Assembly: GCA_963665575.2 (NCBI GenBank)
Contig: CAXXDW010000009.1
Location: 62,001-126,000 of the forward strand
From: Rariloculus sp963665575
Lineage (GTDB): Bacteria > Pseudomonadota > Gammaproteobacteria > Steroidobacterales > Rariloculaceae
DNA length: 64,000 nucleotides
Direction: 5' to 3'
Shown here: piece after piece, positions 1-8,760 of the stretch
How the letters are laid out: each line of letters opens with the position of its first letter
How positions within the stretch are numbered: position 1 is the stretch's first letter
The notes under the pieces: model-generated
Told to the model about the DNA's origin: nothing
Seen by the model: the letters and a program-made list of their open reading frames with translations, nothing else
Database searches by the model: none
Position numbers and translations under genes: made by a program

Positions 1-2
1 CT

Positions 3-1262
3 TACGGAGGTTCGGCTCCCGTGCATTCGGGCAGCGTCGTGCTTGATCTGAAGCGCCTGAACCGCGTGCTCGAGATCGACGAGCGCAACGCCTGGGCGCT
101 CGTCGAGCCCGGCGTGAGCTATTTCGATCTCTACAACCACATTCAGGAGCGGGGACTGGATCTCTGGATCGATCCACCCGATCCCGGCTGGGGCAGCGTC
201 ATCGGCAACGCGCTCGACGGCGGCGGCGGCTGGACGGCCTACCCCTTCCGTGACCACTTCGGCGCTCACTGCGGCATGGAAGTCGTGCTCGGCGACGGCG
301 ACATCGTCCGCACGGGCATGGGCGCCGCTCCGGGTACGAAAACCTGGCAGGAGAACAAGTGGGGTTACGGCCCGTGGGTCGACGGGCTGTTCCGTCAGGG
401 CAACATGGGCGTCGTGACCAAGATGGGCTTTTGGCTCATGCCGAGGCCCGAGGCATACATTTCGGGAACCGCGAGAGTTGCCAACGACGAGGGCGCGGTC
501 GGACTCATCGACACGCTCAACCTGCTCGAGAACCAGCAGATGGTCAACGGTTCCACGCAATTGAACAGCGGCGGCGCCGGCGGATTCGGCAGCCCGGGCT
601 GGTCGCTGGATGTGCCGATCTACGGTCCCGCCAACGTCATTCGCGAGCAACTGGCCTATGCGCGTTCGAAGTTCGAGCAAATCGACGGCTGCACATTCAC
701 CGAGTCGGAACTCATCATGACCCAGGGTCCGGGACAGGAAGCGCCTCCCGGAGTCAGGCTCGTCAACTTCGGGGTACCGAACCTCTCCACATTTTCACTG
801 CTCGGGCGAAGTCCCTTCCAGCCCAATCCTGCCGGCGGACACATCGGTTTCTCGCCGATCCTGCCGCGGCGAGGCGAGGACCTGGTCCGCTTTCGCGACT
901 GGTACCGGGCCAACGAGGCCGAGGCCAGCGGTGGCGAGGATCTCGGCATCATCGGTCCGGTCTTCATGACCAACTGGGAACGCTCACTCGTCGGGCTCAT
1001 CATGTTCCCGGTCGCGAAAGACCCCGAGTACAACCGCAGGGTCCGCGCCGCGTTCGAGCGCTGGGTCGAACTTGCCCGGGTTGAGGGTTGGGTCGAATAC
1101 CGTGCCCCGACGGTCTACCAGGACCTCGTCGCGAAAACCTACTCGTACAACAATCACGCGCTGACAAGGATGCACGAAAAGATCAAGGATGCCGTCGACC
1201 CCAACGGCATCATCGCTGCAGGGCGTTATGGCGTGTGGCCGAAGCACCTCAGAGACGTCTGA
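3..1262 (+). CDS. p-Cresol methylhydroxylase-like FAD flavoprotein subunit (5' end outside window)
   Basis: This is a flavoenzyme of the vanillyl-alcohol oxidase / 4-cresol dehydrogenase family. Such enzymes oxidise para-alkyl phenols and pass electrons to a c-type cytochrome. The reading frame is open to the left edge, and the first visible residues (YGGSAPVHSGSVVLDLKRLN) lie inside the FAD-binding PP-loop domain, so the true start is missing. The FAD domain continues through ALVEPGVSYFDLYNHI and GNALDGGGGWTAYPFRDHFG. The C-terminus ends with the family-typical DPNGIIAAGRYGVWP. The stop codon overlaps the start of the cytochrome gene (TGATG), as expected for a two-subunit periplasmic enzyme. 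Family membership is clear; the actual phenolic substrate (p-cresol, eugenol, vanillyl alcohol) cannot be read from sequence alone. Confidence 0.85.
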   Translation, partial: YGGSAPVHSGSVVLDLKRLNRVLEIDERNAWALVEPGVSYFDLYNHIQERGLDLWIDPPDPGWGSVIGNALDGGGGWTAYPFRDHFGAHCGMEVVLGDGDIVRTGMGAAPGTKTWQENKWGYGPWVDGLFRQGNMGVVTKMGFWLMPRPEAYISGTARVANDEGAVGLIDTLNLLENQQMVNGSTQLNSGGAGGFGSPGWSLDVPIYGPANVIREQLAYARSKFEQIDGCTFTESELIMTQGPGQEAPPGVRLVNFGVPNLSTFSLLGRSPFQPNPAGGHIGFSPILPRRGEDLVRFRDWYRANEAEASGGEDLGIIGPVFMTNWERSLVGLIMFPVAKDPEYNRRVRAAFERWVELARVEGWVEYRAPTVYQDLVAKTYSYNNHALTRMHEKIKDAVDPNGIIAAGRYGVWPKHLRDV

Positions 1263-1627
1263 TGAGGTCGGTGAACGCCTTGGGGTCGCTTGGCGCTGTC
1301 AGTCTCATCACCGGCGCCCTCGCGTTAGGGTTCGTTACAACCCTGGCACAGGCTCAGGAAAGCGCAGTTCAACACGGCGAGCAGGTCTACGAATACTGGT
1401 GCGCACCCTGTCACAACCCGGGACCGGGACATCCGGGTACCCAGAGTCTGGAGTTCAGGTACAGCGGCACCGAAATACCGGCTGTGCTCGTGGAACGTAC
1501 CGACCTTACGCCGGAGCTAGTCAAGACATTCGTGCGTCAGGGCGTGCTCTCGATGGCGCCGTTCAGAAAGACGGAGATAACGGACGACGAACTCGACGCG
1601 CTCGCGTCGTATCTGGCGGACCGGTAA
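1262..1627 (+). CDS. Small c-type cytochrome, probable electron-accepting subunit of the upstream flavoenzyme
   Basis: The protein has 121 residues. A signal peptide (about residues 1-31, ending LAQAQ) is followed by one haem-binding motif CAPCH at residues 47-51. The likely distal methionine ligand is M98 in SMAPF. Length and single haem match the PchC-type cytochrome subunit of p-cresol methylhydroxylase, which takes electrons from the FAD subunit in the periplasm. The start ATG overlaps the preceding stop, indicating translational coupling. A longer reading frame runs upstream in the same phase, but it covers the flavoprotein gene and lacks the signal peptide at its N-terminus, so the ATG at the overlap was chosen. 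Confidence 0.85.
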   Translation: MRSVNALGSLGAVSLITGALALGFVTTLAQAQESAVQHGEQVYEYWCAPCHNPGPGHPGTQSLEFRYSGTEIPAVLVERTDLTPELVKTFVRQGVLSMAPFRKTEITDDELDALASYLADR

Positions 1628-1658
1628 ACGTTATCTCCGGGAAGGTCCCCGGAAATCG

Positions 1659-1735
1659 TGGTAGCGGGGGCAGGATTCGAACCTGCGACCTTCGGGTTAT
1701 GAGCCCGACGAGCTGCCTGACTGCTCCACCCCGCA
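1659..1735 (-). tRNA. Initiator tRNA-fMet (anticodon CAT)
   Basis: This is a 77-nt cloverleaf with CCA encoded. It carries the initiator hallmarks: three consecutive G:C pairs below the CAT anticodon loop, a purine11:pyrimidine24 pair in the D-stem, and no Watson-Crick pair at position 1:72. Position 1 is T and position 72 is also T, instead of the usual C1/A72. A good promoter stands just upstream on the same strand. In relatives this tRNA often sits next to rimP-nusA-infB; here the following genes are the p-cresol-type oxidase genes instead. Confidence 0.95.
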
Positions 1736-1748
1736 CCGGAAGGGGCGA

Positions 1749-1777
1749 ATCATACCGATGCCGTAATACCGTCGCAA
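1749..1777 (-). promoter_or_regulatory. Sigma-70 type promoter of tRNA-fMet
   Basis: On the minus strand a -35 box TTGCGA and a -10 box TATGAT are separated by exactly 17 bp. The expected start point lies a few bases before the mature tRNA 5' end at 1735. Confidence 0.7.
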
Positions 1778-1882
1778 GACGGAACACAGACGGAACACGA
1801 ACCTCGATCCATTCCGGCAGCTAGCTTGGCGCCGACGGTGCAACTCGTGTTCGACCAACGGATCCAGCTCGAGTCGTGAGAC

Positions 1883-2281
1883 CTACTCTGCAGGTCTTGG
1901 TTTCAAGTCTGCCGGCGCAAAGAACTCGATATGAGAAGAGTCCACAAGTGCTTCGACTTCATGCACCGAATACGACGGTATGACGATGACGTCACCGACC
2001 TCCAGCACGTGGTCTGTGCCCTCAACCGCGATTCGATAGCGGCCGGACCGCACCATGAGAATCTGCTCATTGACGTGACTGTGAGCCGGAAAAAGCGTTC
2101 CCGACGCGTAACGTACGATGTTCATACGTCCAAGTTCGCCGGGAAACTGCTTGATCGTGACGCCCTCCAGACTGCCTTCGCTCCACTGGAGATCGCTTGA
2201 GCTGACGATCGTCGGGTCAGGCGGCGCGGCAAATACAGCCGTGAAAAACAGAACACCAAGCACGGTCATCGTTGTTTTCAT
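1883..2281 (-). CDS. Exported single-domain cupin protein
   Basis: The protein has 132 residues. A signal peptide (1-18, TAVFA) is followed by one small cupin barrel. Metal-binding positions are visible: H67 and H69 in PAHSHVNEQ, E72, and H107 in the second cupin motif. The family includes sugar isomerases, dioxygenases and pure binding proteins, and nothing here fixes a reaction. The start ATG overlaps the stop of the upstream DUF6152-type gene by 4 bp, so the two are co-translated, and both are exported. It could be a small periplasmic dioxygenase or a ligand-binding accessory protein. Confidence 0.75.
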   Translation of the reverse strand: MKTTMTVLGVLFFTAVFAAPPDPTIVSSSDLQWSEGSLEGVTIKQFPGELGRMNIVRYASGTLFPAHSHVNEQILMVRSGRYRIAVEGTDHVLEVGDVIVIPSYSVHEVEALVDSSHIEFFAPADLKPRPAE

Positions 2282-3321
2282 AGCGTCGACTCATCCCACT
2301 GACACTCGTAAGCCTGGACTTCTTCACCGGGGAGGTCGGCAAATCGCCGGTCAAGAACAACCGCTTCGGTGAACACCGCTTCGTCAACCACGCTCGCAAT
2401 GTAATTCAGGAATTGACCATCCACGCTCGGCGTGAATCGCTCCGAGATAACCGTATTCTGTGTCAAGGGAATGCCGTCCTGGTCGAACCAGGGCCAGTCG
2501 ATCGCGACCGTCCGAACGACCAGCGACTCACCCTCCCAACGGCCGGTGGAATAGCCGTACGGGCCAGGAGTCGGAGACCGATTCGAATCTCCCATGACGA
2601 TCAGGCGCCGCGCATCGAGTTCCTCGAAGCGAAGCACGACGTTTTCGCCGTCCCTGACGAATTCCATCGGTATCGGCGTATCCATGATCGCAGGCATGCC
2701 ATTGGCGCAGTTGACGTAAGGATTCTCGGCGCCGTTGCCCCAGGTACGCTGCATCTCCTTCGCAAATTCGGTAAGCGGATAGCTGTCGTTCCAGAGCGGA
2801 CGCGGCGGTCCCGTTTCAGGCAGCGTCGACTCGTCGAGACTCCACACCTTGAAGATTCCAGGGCCATTGCTCGATTTTCCCGATAGCGGATTTGTCCACG
2901 ACGTCCCGACAAGATTTTCCGTCCAGCGCGGTTCGATCGCTCGAGACGATCGCCATTCACGGCCGTCAGCGAGCAGAAAGTTCTGCATGAAGATTGCATT
3001 TGTGTTTCTGCGGCCCCGATACCCTGCAGCGCGAACCGTGTCGCCAATGGCAACCGAGTCGCGTTCGACACCTGTGCGCAGGATCATCGCGGCGGCCGCC
3101 GCTTCGATCCGCCACTCGGCCTCAGCTCCTCCGTCCTCACTGCCGTCAATCGTGATGACCGTATGGGGATTCGCCCACTCGACGCCGGTCACTCGGCCGG
3201 CGACCTCGGCAATATCCGTCATATCGTAGTGGATGCTCGCAGCATGATGAGAATGCGCGAGACTCGGCATGACCAAGCTCAGCGAAACGAAAATGCACGC
3301 CCCTGCGCGGTTTCTGAACAT
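2278..3321 (-). CDS. Exported two-domain DUF6152-like protein of unknown function
   Basis: The protein has 347 residues with a signal peptide (1-22). The N-terminal domain (about 23-125) has the DUF6152 pattern: HSHHAASIHYD straight after cleavage, then a beta-rich stretch with GVEWANPHTVI. The C-terminal part (about 190-330) contains GRWEGESLVVRT and WFDQ. It resembles the separate protein encoded at 39544..40431, next to a free-standing DUF6152 protein at 40448..40831. This gene therefore looks like a fusion of two modules that occur split elsewhere in the window. Function is unknown; such proteins are common in exported repertoires of environmental gammaproteobacteria. Translationally coupled to the cupin gene. 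Confidence 0.7.
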   Translation of the reverse strand: MFRNRAGACIFVSLSLVMPSLAHSHHAASIHYDMTDIAEVAGRVTGVEWANPHTVITIDGSEDGGAEAEWRIEAAAAAMILRTGVERDSVAIGDTVRAAGYRGRRNTNAIFMQNFLLADGREWRSSRAIEPRWTENLVGTSWTNPLSGKSSNGPGIFKVWSLDESTLPETGPPRPLWNDSYPLTEFAKEMQRTWGNGAENPYVNCANGMPAIMDTPIPMEFVRDGENVVLRFEELDARRLIVMGDSNRSPTPGPYGYSTGRWEGESLVVRTVAIDWPWFDQDGIPLTQNTVISERFTPSVDGQFLNYIASVVDEAVFTEAVVLDRRFADLPGEEVQAYECQWDESTL

Positions 3322-3395
3322 GACGCCTCCGCGGCAACAGAATCTTGGGTCTCTTCAGACCTTCATCTTACCTGATCGAATGAGCGCCTCATGCG

Positions 3396-3449
3396 ACACC
3401 GCTGTCGGCGCAAGACAGGTGCAACACCGCTGTAGCCGCAAGACAGCGG
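3396..3449. repeat. Imperfect 23-bp tandem repeat with a 7-bp hairpin
   Basis: Two copies of a 23-bp unit (3396-3418 and 3424-3446, 21 of 23 identical, period 28) lie between the end of nuoN and the DUF6152-like gene. The second copy forms a stem CCGCTGT/ACAGCGG at 3427-3449 with a 9-nt loop. It lies about 80 bp after the nuoN stop and might end the nuo transcript, but no T-tract follows. Confidence 0.4.
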
Positions 3450-3525
3450 CAATCGCGGGAACTTCAGGCCGCCGCCGTCGCGATGACATGACGCCAGCGT
3501 TTGAAGGGTACCTTTCGAGAGCCTG

Positions 3526-4947
3526 CTACAGCACCCGCACGCACAGATCGAGCAGGAAGCCCGGAAACACGCCGAGCGCGAGCAGACCCAGACCGTTCAC
3601 GCTGATCACGACGCGCATGCTTCCGGGCGCGACGATCGGCTCCTCGTCCACGGGATCGGCGAAATACATGTACCAGACGACGCGCAGGTAGTAGAACGCG
3701 CCGACGACGGCCAGGATCACTCCCAGTACGGCCAACCACAGCAGTCCCGCCTCGATGAGTCCGCCAAGCACGAGCAGCTTGGCGTAGAAACCGATGAAGG
3801 GCGGCACGCCCGCCATGCTGAACATGATCATTAGCATCACGAAAGCGAACCAGGGGCTGCGCGCGTTGAGGCCCTTGAAATCCTCAAGCCGCTCAGCTTC
3901 GAAGCCTTCCCGGCTCAGGAGCAGGATCATGCCGAATGCTGCGGCGGCCATGATCACGTAGCTCACCGTGTAGAACAGCGCGGCACTCAGTGCGTCGTCG
4001 GTCCCGGCGATGAACCCCATCAGAATGAAGCCGACGTGCGAAATCGTCGAATAGGCGAGCATGCGCTTGAGATTCATCTGCGCGATCGCAACCACGTTGC
4101 CGATTGCGAGCGACAGGATCGACAGCACGATCAACATGCCCTGCCAGCTCGAATGAGCGTCGCCAAGGCCTTCGACGAGCACGCGCCAGGCCAGTGCGAA
4201 AGCGGCGATCTTCGGCGCCGAACCGATGTAGAGCGTGACCGGGGTCGGCGCGCCCTGGTAGACGTCGGGCACCCACATGTGAAACGGCACGGCGCCGAAC
4301 TTGAAGGCCACGCCAACGACGATGAACGCAAGCCCGACGAGTGCCGTAATACCGATGCCGTCCGGCCCCGACAGGCGCTCGGCAAGTTCGGTGATCTCCA
4401 GCGTCCCGGTCACGCCATAGAGCAATGAGATGCCATACAGCAGCGTGCCCGAAGCGATCGCTCCCAGCACGAAGTACTTCATCGCGGACTCGGCCGCGGT
4501 AGCTGACTCGCGATTGAACGCCACGAGCGCGTAAAGCGCCAGCGACAACAACTCAAGCCCGAGATACATCGTCAGCAGGCTGTGCGCCGAGATCATGACC
4601 ATGATCCCGAGCAGCCCGAAAAGCCCGAGGATGAAGAACTCGCCCTTGAAGAGATTTCGCGCGGCGAGGTAGTCACGCGAATACACGAATACGAGCGCGA
4701 CGGCCACGTTGGCGACGAGCTTGAGCACCCCGGACGCACTGTCGGCAACGAAACTGCCGTAGAAGGTGATGACGGTCTGGTCCGCGAAGAACAGGCCCGT
4801 GCAGGCGGCCGTGCCGAGCAGAGCGACCAGCGACAGCCAATAGGTGATCATGCGCTGCTCGTCGCGCAGGAAGACGTCAACGAGCAACACGACGCAGATC
4901 GCCGTGGCCAGGAAGATCTCCGCTGCTGCCGGGTAATACTCGATCAT
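3526..4947 (-). CDS. nuoN: NADH-quinone oxidoreductase subunit N
   Basis: Antiporter-like membrane subunit of complex I. The 473 residues have the usual family length and about 14 membrane segments. The proton-channel residues are present: E132 in GLELLSLALYALVAF, K158 in MKYFVLG and K216 in FKFGAVPFHMW. It is the last gene of the nuo operon, 13 bp after nuoM. It carries one of the proton half-channels in the membrane arm. Confidence 0.97.
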   Translation of the reverse strand: MIEYYPAAAEIFLATAICVVLLVDVFLRDEQRMITYWLSLVALLGTAACTGLFFADQTVITFYGSFVADSASGVLKLVANVAVALVFVYSRDYLAARNLFKGEFFILGLFGLLGIMVMISAHSLLTMYLGLELLSLALYALVAFNRESATAAESAMKYFVLGAIASGTLLYGISLLYGVTGTLEITELAERLSGPDGIGITALVGLAFIVVGVAFKFGAVPFHMWVPDVYQGAPTPVTLYIGSAPKIAAFALAWRVLVEGLGDAHSSWQGMLIVLSILSLAIGNVVAIAQMNLKRMLAYSTISHVGFILMGFIAGTDDALSAALFYTVSYVIMAAAAFGMILLLSREGFEAERLEDFKGLNARSPWFAFVMLMIMFSMAGVPPFIGFYAKLLVLGGLIEAGLLWLAVLGVILAVVGAFYYLRVVWYMYFADPVDEEPIVAPGSMRVVISVNGLGLLALGVFPGFLLDLCVRVL

Positions 4948-4960
4948 CAGGCGCCCACCG

Positions 4961-6472
4961 CTACAACTTCGACTGCATGACGTGAACGAGAAGCTGGCGC
5001 AACGTCTCGTCCATCGCCTCTACGAGCGGATCGGGCCAGACGCCGAGCACCAGCACCGACGCCGCCAGAATGCCGAGGACCAGGAACTCGCGCCGCCCGA
5101 CATCCTCGAGCGCAGCCACGCCGTCGTTGCCGACCTCGCCGAAGATGACGCGCTTCACCATCCACAAGGTGTAGGCCGCACCGAACACGAGGATCGTCGC
5201 GGCCGTGAACGCGAGCCAGAAACTCGCGTGAAAACTGCCGAGAATGACGAAAAACTCGCCGACGAAGCCCGATGTGCCCGGCAGACCGGCGTTCGCGAGC
5301 GCGAACAGCACGACGAACGCGGCGAACTTCGGCATCGTGTTCGCAACCCCGCCGTACGCGCTGATCTCCCGGCTGTGCAGGCGGTCGTACATGACGCCGA
5401 CGCACAGGAACAGCGCGCCCGAGATCAGCCCGTGCGAGATCATCTGCACCATGCCGCCCTGCAGCGCCAGCATCGCGCCGGCCTCGTCCTGGGAATTGGC
5501 GATCGTCGCGAAGATCACGAAGAAGCCGAGCGTGACGAAGCCCATGTGGGCGATCGACGAATACGCGATGAGCTTTTTCATGTCCTTCTGTACGAGCGCG
5601 ACGAAGGCGATGTAGACGATCGCGACCAACGACAGCCCGATCATGAGCCAGGCGAGCGACTGGCTCGCATCCGGCGTGATCGGCAAACTGAAACGGATGA
5701 AACCGTAACCGCCCATCTTGAGCAGCACGGCCGCGAGGATCACGGAGCCGCCCGTAGGCGCCTCGACGTGCGCATCGGGCAGCCAGGTGTGCACCGGCCA
5801 CATCGGCACCTTCACCGCGAAGGCGATCAGGAAGGCCAGGAAGATCAGGATCTGCTCGTTCATGTCGAGCGGCAATTCGTGAAACGCCTGAATCGAGTAG
5901 CTGCCCGACTGCAGGTAGAGGTAGATCAGCGCCACGAGCATGAAGACCGAGCCGAGGAAGGTGAACAGGAAGAACTTCACGGTCGCGTAGACGCGCCGTT
6001 CCCCGCCCCACACCCCGATGATGATGAACATCGGCACGAGCATCGCTTCCCAGAACACGTAGAACAGCAACGCATCGAGCGCGGCGAAGACACCGATCAT
6101 CAGGCCTTCGAGCAACAGGAAGGCGGCAAAGTACTGGGCGGGCCGGGTCTTGATGACCTCCCAGCCGGCGATGATGACGAGCGGGGTCAGGAACGCGGTC
6201 AGCAGGATCAGCGGCATGGAGATGCCATCGACGCCAAGCGCGTAGAACGCGTTGAACGCTTCGATCCAGGGCACGCGTTCGACGAAGTGCATGCCGACAT
6301 ATTCAGGATAAAAGCCGATGTAAAGATGAACGGCGACGACGAATGTCGCGACCGAGACTCCGAGCGCGACGCGCCTGGCGAGTTCAACCCGTTCCCCAGA
6401 ACCGAGCAACAAGACCGCGATCGCACCCGCAATCGGGAGCCAGATGCATATGCTGAGCAGCGGCACGTACAT
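4961..6472 (-). CDS. nuoM: NADH-quinone oxidoreductase subunit M
   Basis: Antiporter-like proton-pumping subunit of complex I, 503 residues and strongly hydrophobic. The channel glutamate is E142 in FYVFWEAMLVPMF, and the buried lysine is K221 in AVKVPMWPVHTWLPDAH. Family motifs continue with DMKKLIAYSSIAHMGF. Only 3 bp separate it from nuoL upstream, consistent with coupled translation. Confidence 0.97.
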   Translation of the reverse strand: MYVPLLSICIWLPIAGAIAVLLLGSGERVELARRVALGVSVATFVVAVHLYIGFYPEYVGMHFVERVPWIEAFNAFYALGVDGISMPLILLTAFLTPLVIIAGWEVIKTRPAQYFAAFLLLEGLMIGVFAALDALLFYVFWEAMLVPMFIIIGVWGGERRVYATVKFFLFTFLGSVFMLVALIYLYLQSGSYSIQAFHELPLDMNEQILIFLAFLIAFAVKVPMWPVHTWLPDAHVEAPTGGSVILAAVLLKMGGYGFIRFSLPITPDASQSLAWLMIGLSLVAIVYIAFVALVQKDMKKLIAYSSIAHMGFVTLGFFVIFATIANSQDEAGAMLALQGGMVQMISHGLISGALFLCVGVMYDRLHSREISAYGGVANTMPKFAAFVVLFALANAGLPGTSGFVGEFFVILGSFHASFWLAFTAATILVFGAAYTLWMVKRVIFGEVGNDGVAALEDVGRREFLVLGILAASVLVLGVWPDPLVEAMDETLRQLLVHVMQSKL

Positions 6473-6475
6473 GGG

Positions 6476-8434
6476 CTAGCTTCCGATGACGAGCCAGCCG
6501 ATCAGCGCGGCCAGCCCGATGACCATCGCAAAGGCATAGTGGTAGAGATAACCCGACTGGACGCGGCGAACGATCGCCGCGAGTACCGCTACGCCGCGGG
6601 CACTGCCGTTGACCAGCGCACCGTCGATGACCGTCCGGTCGCCGACGCCCCACAGCAGCCGGCCGAACCCTCGCGTGGCGCCGGCAAGCACGTTCTCGTT
6701 GAACCAGTCGAAGTAGTACTTGTTGACGAGCAGCCGGTGCACGGGTGCAAATCGCTGCGCAATCCGGCCCGGCAGTTCCGGACGAAGCAGGTACAGGACC
6801 CAGGCGACGATCGCGCCGGCAAAGGCCAGGTAGATTGCCGGCGAAGCACTGAACGCGTGCAGCACGAACGCCGCGGGACTCTCGAACTCCTCGCCGACCT
6901 CGTGCAGCACGTCGTGCTCCCCGAGCACGACCAGCGAGTCGGTGAAGAACCCGCCGAACAGCAGCGGTTCGATCGTCAACCAGCCGATGACGACGGACGG
7001 AATCGCAAGCGCAACCAGCGGTACCCAGACCACCGCCGGCGACTCGTGCAGGTGCGCCTTCGCCTCGGCGTCGATCCTCTCCTCGCCGTGGAAGACGAGG
7101 AACAGCAGCCTGAAACTGTAAAGCGCCGTGACGAAGACGCCGAGCAGCACGCACCAGTAGGCGAAGCTCGCGCCGAAGGTGGTCGACGCATGCACGGCCT
7201 CGATCAGCGCGTCCTTCGAGAAGAAACCCGAGAACCCGGGGAAGCCGACGAGCGCGAGCGTCCCGATCAGCGCCGTCCAGTAGGTGATGGGCATGTACTT
7301 GCGCAGCCCGCCCATCCTGCGCATGTCCTGTTCGTGGTGCAGCGCAATGATGACCGAGCCCGCGGCCAGGAACAGCAGTGCCTTGAAGAACGCGTGCGTC
7401 ATCAGGTGGAAGATTCCGGCCGCATAGGCCGAAGCACCGAGTGCGACCGTCATGTACCCGAGCTGCGACAGCGTCGAATAGGCCACCACCCGCTTGATGT
7501 CGTTCTGCACGATGCCGAGCAGCCCCGTGAGGATCGCGGTCGTCGCACCGACAATGAGCACGACGCTCAAGGCAATCTCCGAGTATTCGAAGAGCGGCGA
7601 CATGCGCGCGACCATGAAGATGCCGGCCGTGACCATCGTCGCCGCATGAATCAACGCTGAAATCGGCGTTGGGCCCTCCATCGAATCGGGCAGCCAGACG
7701 TGCAGCGGGACCTGCGCCGACTTGCCCATCGCGCCAATGAACAGGCAGATGCAGGCAAGCGTCAGCACCGACCACTGCGTACCCGAGAGCACCTCGATCG
7801 ACTCCGCATCGAGCAGTTGCGCGCCGGCGAACGCCGTGGCGTAGTCGAGCGATCCGGTGTGCACGACGATCGCTGCGATGCCGAGCAGGAAGCCGAAGTC
7901 TCCAACACGGTTGACGAGAAACGCCTTGAGGTTCGCGAAGATAGCCGTCGGGCGCTTGAACCAGAACCCGATCAGCAGGTACGAGACGACGCCCACGGCT
8001 TCCCAGCCGAAGAACAGCTGCAGGAAGTTGTTCGACATCACGAGCATGAGCATCGCGAAGGTGAAGAGCGAGATGTAGCTGAAGAACCGCTGGTATCCCG
8101 GGTCGTCGGCCATATAGCCGATCGTGTACACGTGCACGGCCAGCGACACGAACGTGACGACCGTGATCATGAGTGCGGTCAGGTGATCGACGAGAAAGCC
8201 GATCTCCATGCGAATGTCGCCGATGGCAGCCCAGGTATAGACGGCCCCGTTGAAGACTGCCGCGCCGTCGATGACGACGTCCTTGAGCACGACCAGCGAC
8301 AGCAGGAACGAAATTGCGACGCCCGCGATCGTGACCCGGTGTGCACCGGCCCGCCCGATCCTGCCGCCGAGGAGCCCCGCGACGATGGCCGCCGCGAGCG
8401 GGGCGATGACGATGCCAAGATAGATCGATTCCAC
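6476..8434 (-). CDS. nuoL: NADH-quinone oxidoreductase subunit L
   Basis: Distal antiporter-like subunit of complex I, 652 residues. The channel glutamate is E145 in GWEAVGVVSYLLIGFW, and the lysine is K237 in GKSAQVPLHVWLPDSMEGPTP. The C-terminal extension with the long lateral helix that clamps NuoM and NuoN is present (roughly residues 500-640). It lies between nuoK and nuoM in the standard order. A long open frame runs antisense to it, but that is a composition artefact. Confidence 0.97.
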   Translation of the reverse strand: MESIYLGIVIAPLAAAIVAGLLGGRIGRAGAHRVTIAGVAISFLLSLVVLKDVVIDGAAVFNGAVYTWAAIGDIRMEIGFLVDHLTALMITVVTFVSLAVHVYTIGYMADDPGYQRFFSYISLFTFAMLMLVMSNNFLQLFFGWEAVGVVSYLLIGFWFKRPTAIFANLKAFLVNRVGDFGFLLGIAAIVVHTGSLDYATAFAGAQLLDAESIEVLSGTQWSVLTLACICLFIGAMGKSAQVPLHVWLPDSMEGPTPISALIHAATMVTAGIFMVARMSPLFEYSEIALSVVLIVGATTAILTGLLGIVQNDIKRVVAYSTLSQLGYMTVALGASAYAAGIFHLMTHAFFKALLFLAAGSVIIALHHEQDMRRMGGLRKYMPITYWTALIGTLALVGFPGFSGFFSKDALIEAVHASTTFGASFAYWCVLLGVFVTALYSFRLLFLVFHGEERIDAEAKAHLHESPAVVWVPLVALAIPSVVIGWLTIEPLLFGGFFTDSLVVLGEHDVLHEVGEEFESPAAFVLHAFSASPAIYLAFAGAIVAWVLYLLRPELPGRIAQRFAPVHRLLVNKYYFDWFNENVLAGATRGFGRLLWGVGDRTVIDGALVNGSARGVAVLAAIVRRVQSGYLYHYAFAMVIGLAALIGWLVIGS

Positions 8435-8450
8435 GCCGTTAGCTCCGGAC

Positions 8451-8756
8451 CTATCCCTTCAGCGTGTCCATCTCGTCTACATTGATGCTGCGCGTGTTGC
8501 GGAAGAGCACCACGAGGATCGCAAGCCCAATGGCGGCCTCGGCCGCGGCGACCGTCAGGATGAAGAACACGAACACCTGTCCGACCGTATCGCCAAGCAG
8601 GCGGGAGAACGCGATGAAGTTGAAGTTTACGGCGAGCAACATGAGCTCAATGCACATGAGCAGGACGATCACGTTCCTGCGGTTGATGAAGATCCCGGCC
8701 ACGCTCACGCTGAAGAGCACGGCGGCGAGAACGAGATAATGGGCGACGGTGACCAC
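8451..8756 (-). CDS. nuoK: NADH-quinone oxidoreductase subunit K
   Basis: Small membrane subunit of complex I with 101 residues and three membrane helices. The two conserved buried glutamates of the proton path are E37 in CIELMLLAVN and E73 in AAEAAIGLA. Translation starts at GTG, 4 bp after the nuoJ stop. The protein has the exact family length. Confidence 0.97.
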   Translation of the reverse strand: MVTVAHYLVLAAVLFSVSVAGIFINRRNVIVLLMCIELMLLAVNFNFIAFSRLLGDTVGQVFVFFILTVAAAEAAIGLAILVVLFRNTRSINVDEMDTLKG

Positions 8757-8760
8757 CGGA

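Noticed and set aside
4982..7660. An 892-codon open frame on the + strand
   Set aside because: It is exactly antisense to nuoM and nuoL, very rich in Arg, His, Asp and Glu, and has no domain I recognise. It arises from codon bias in high-GC genes.
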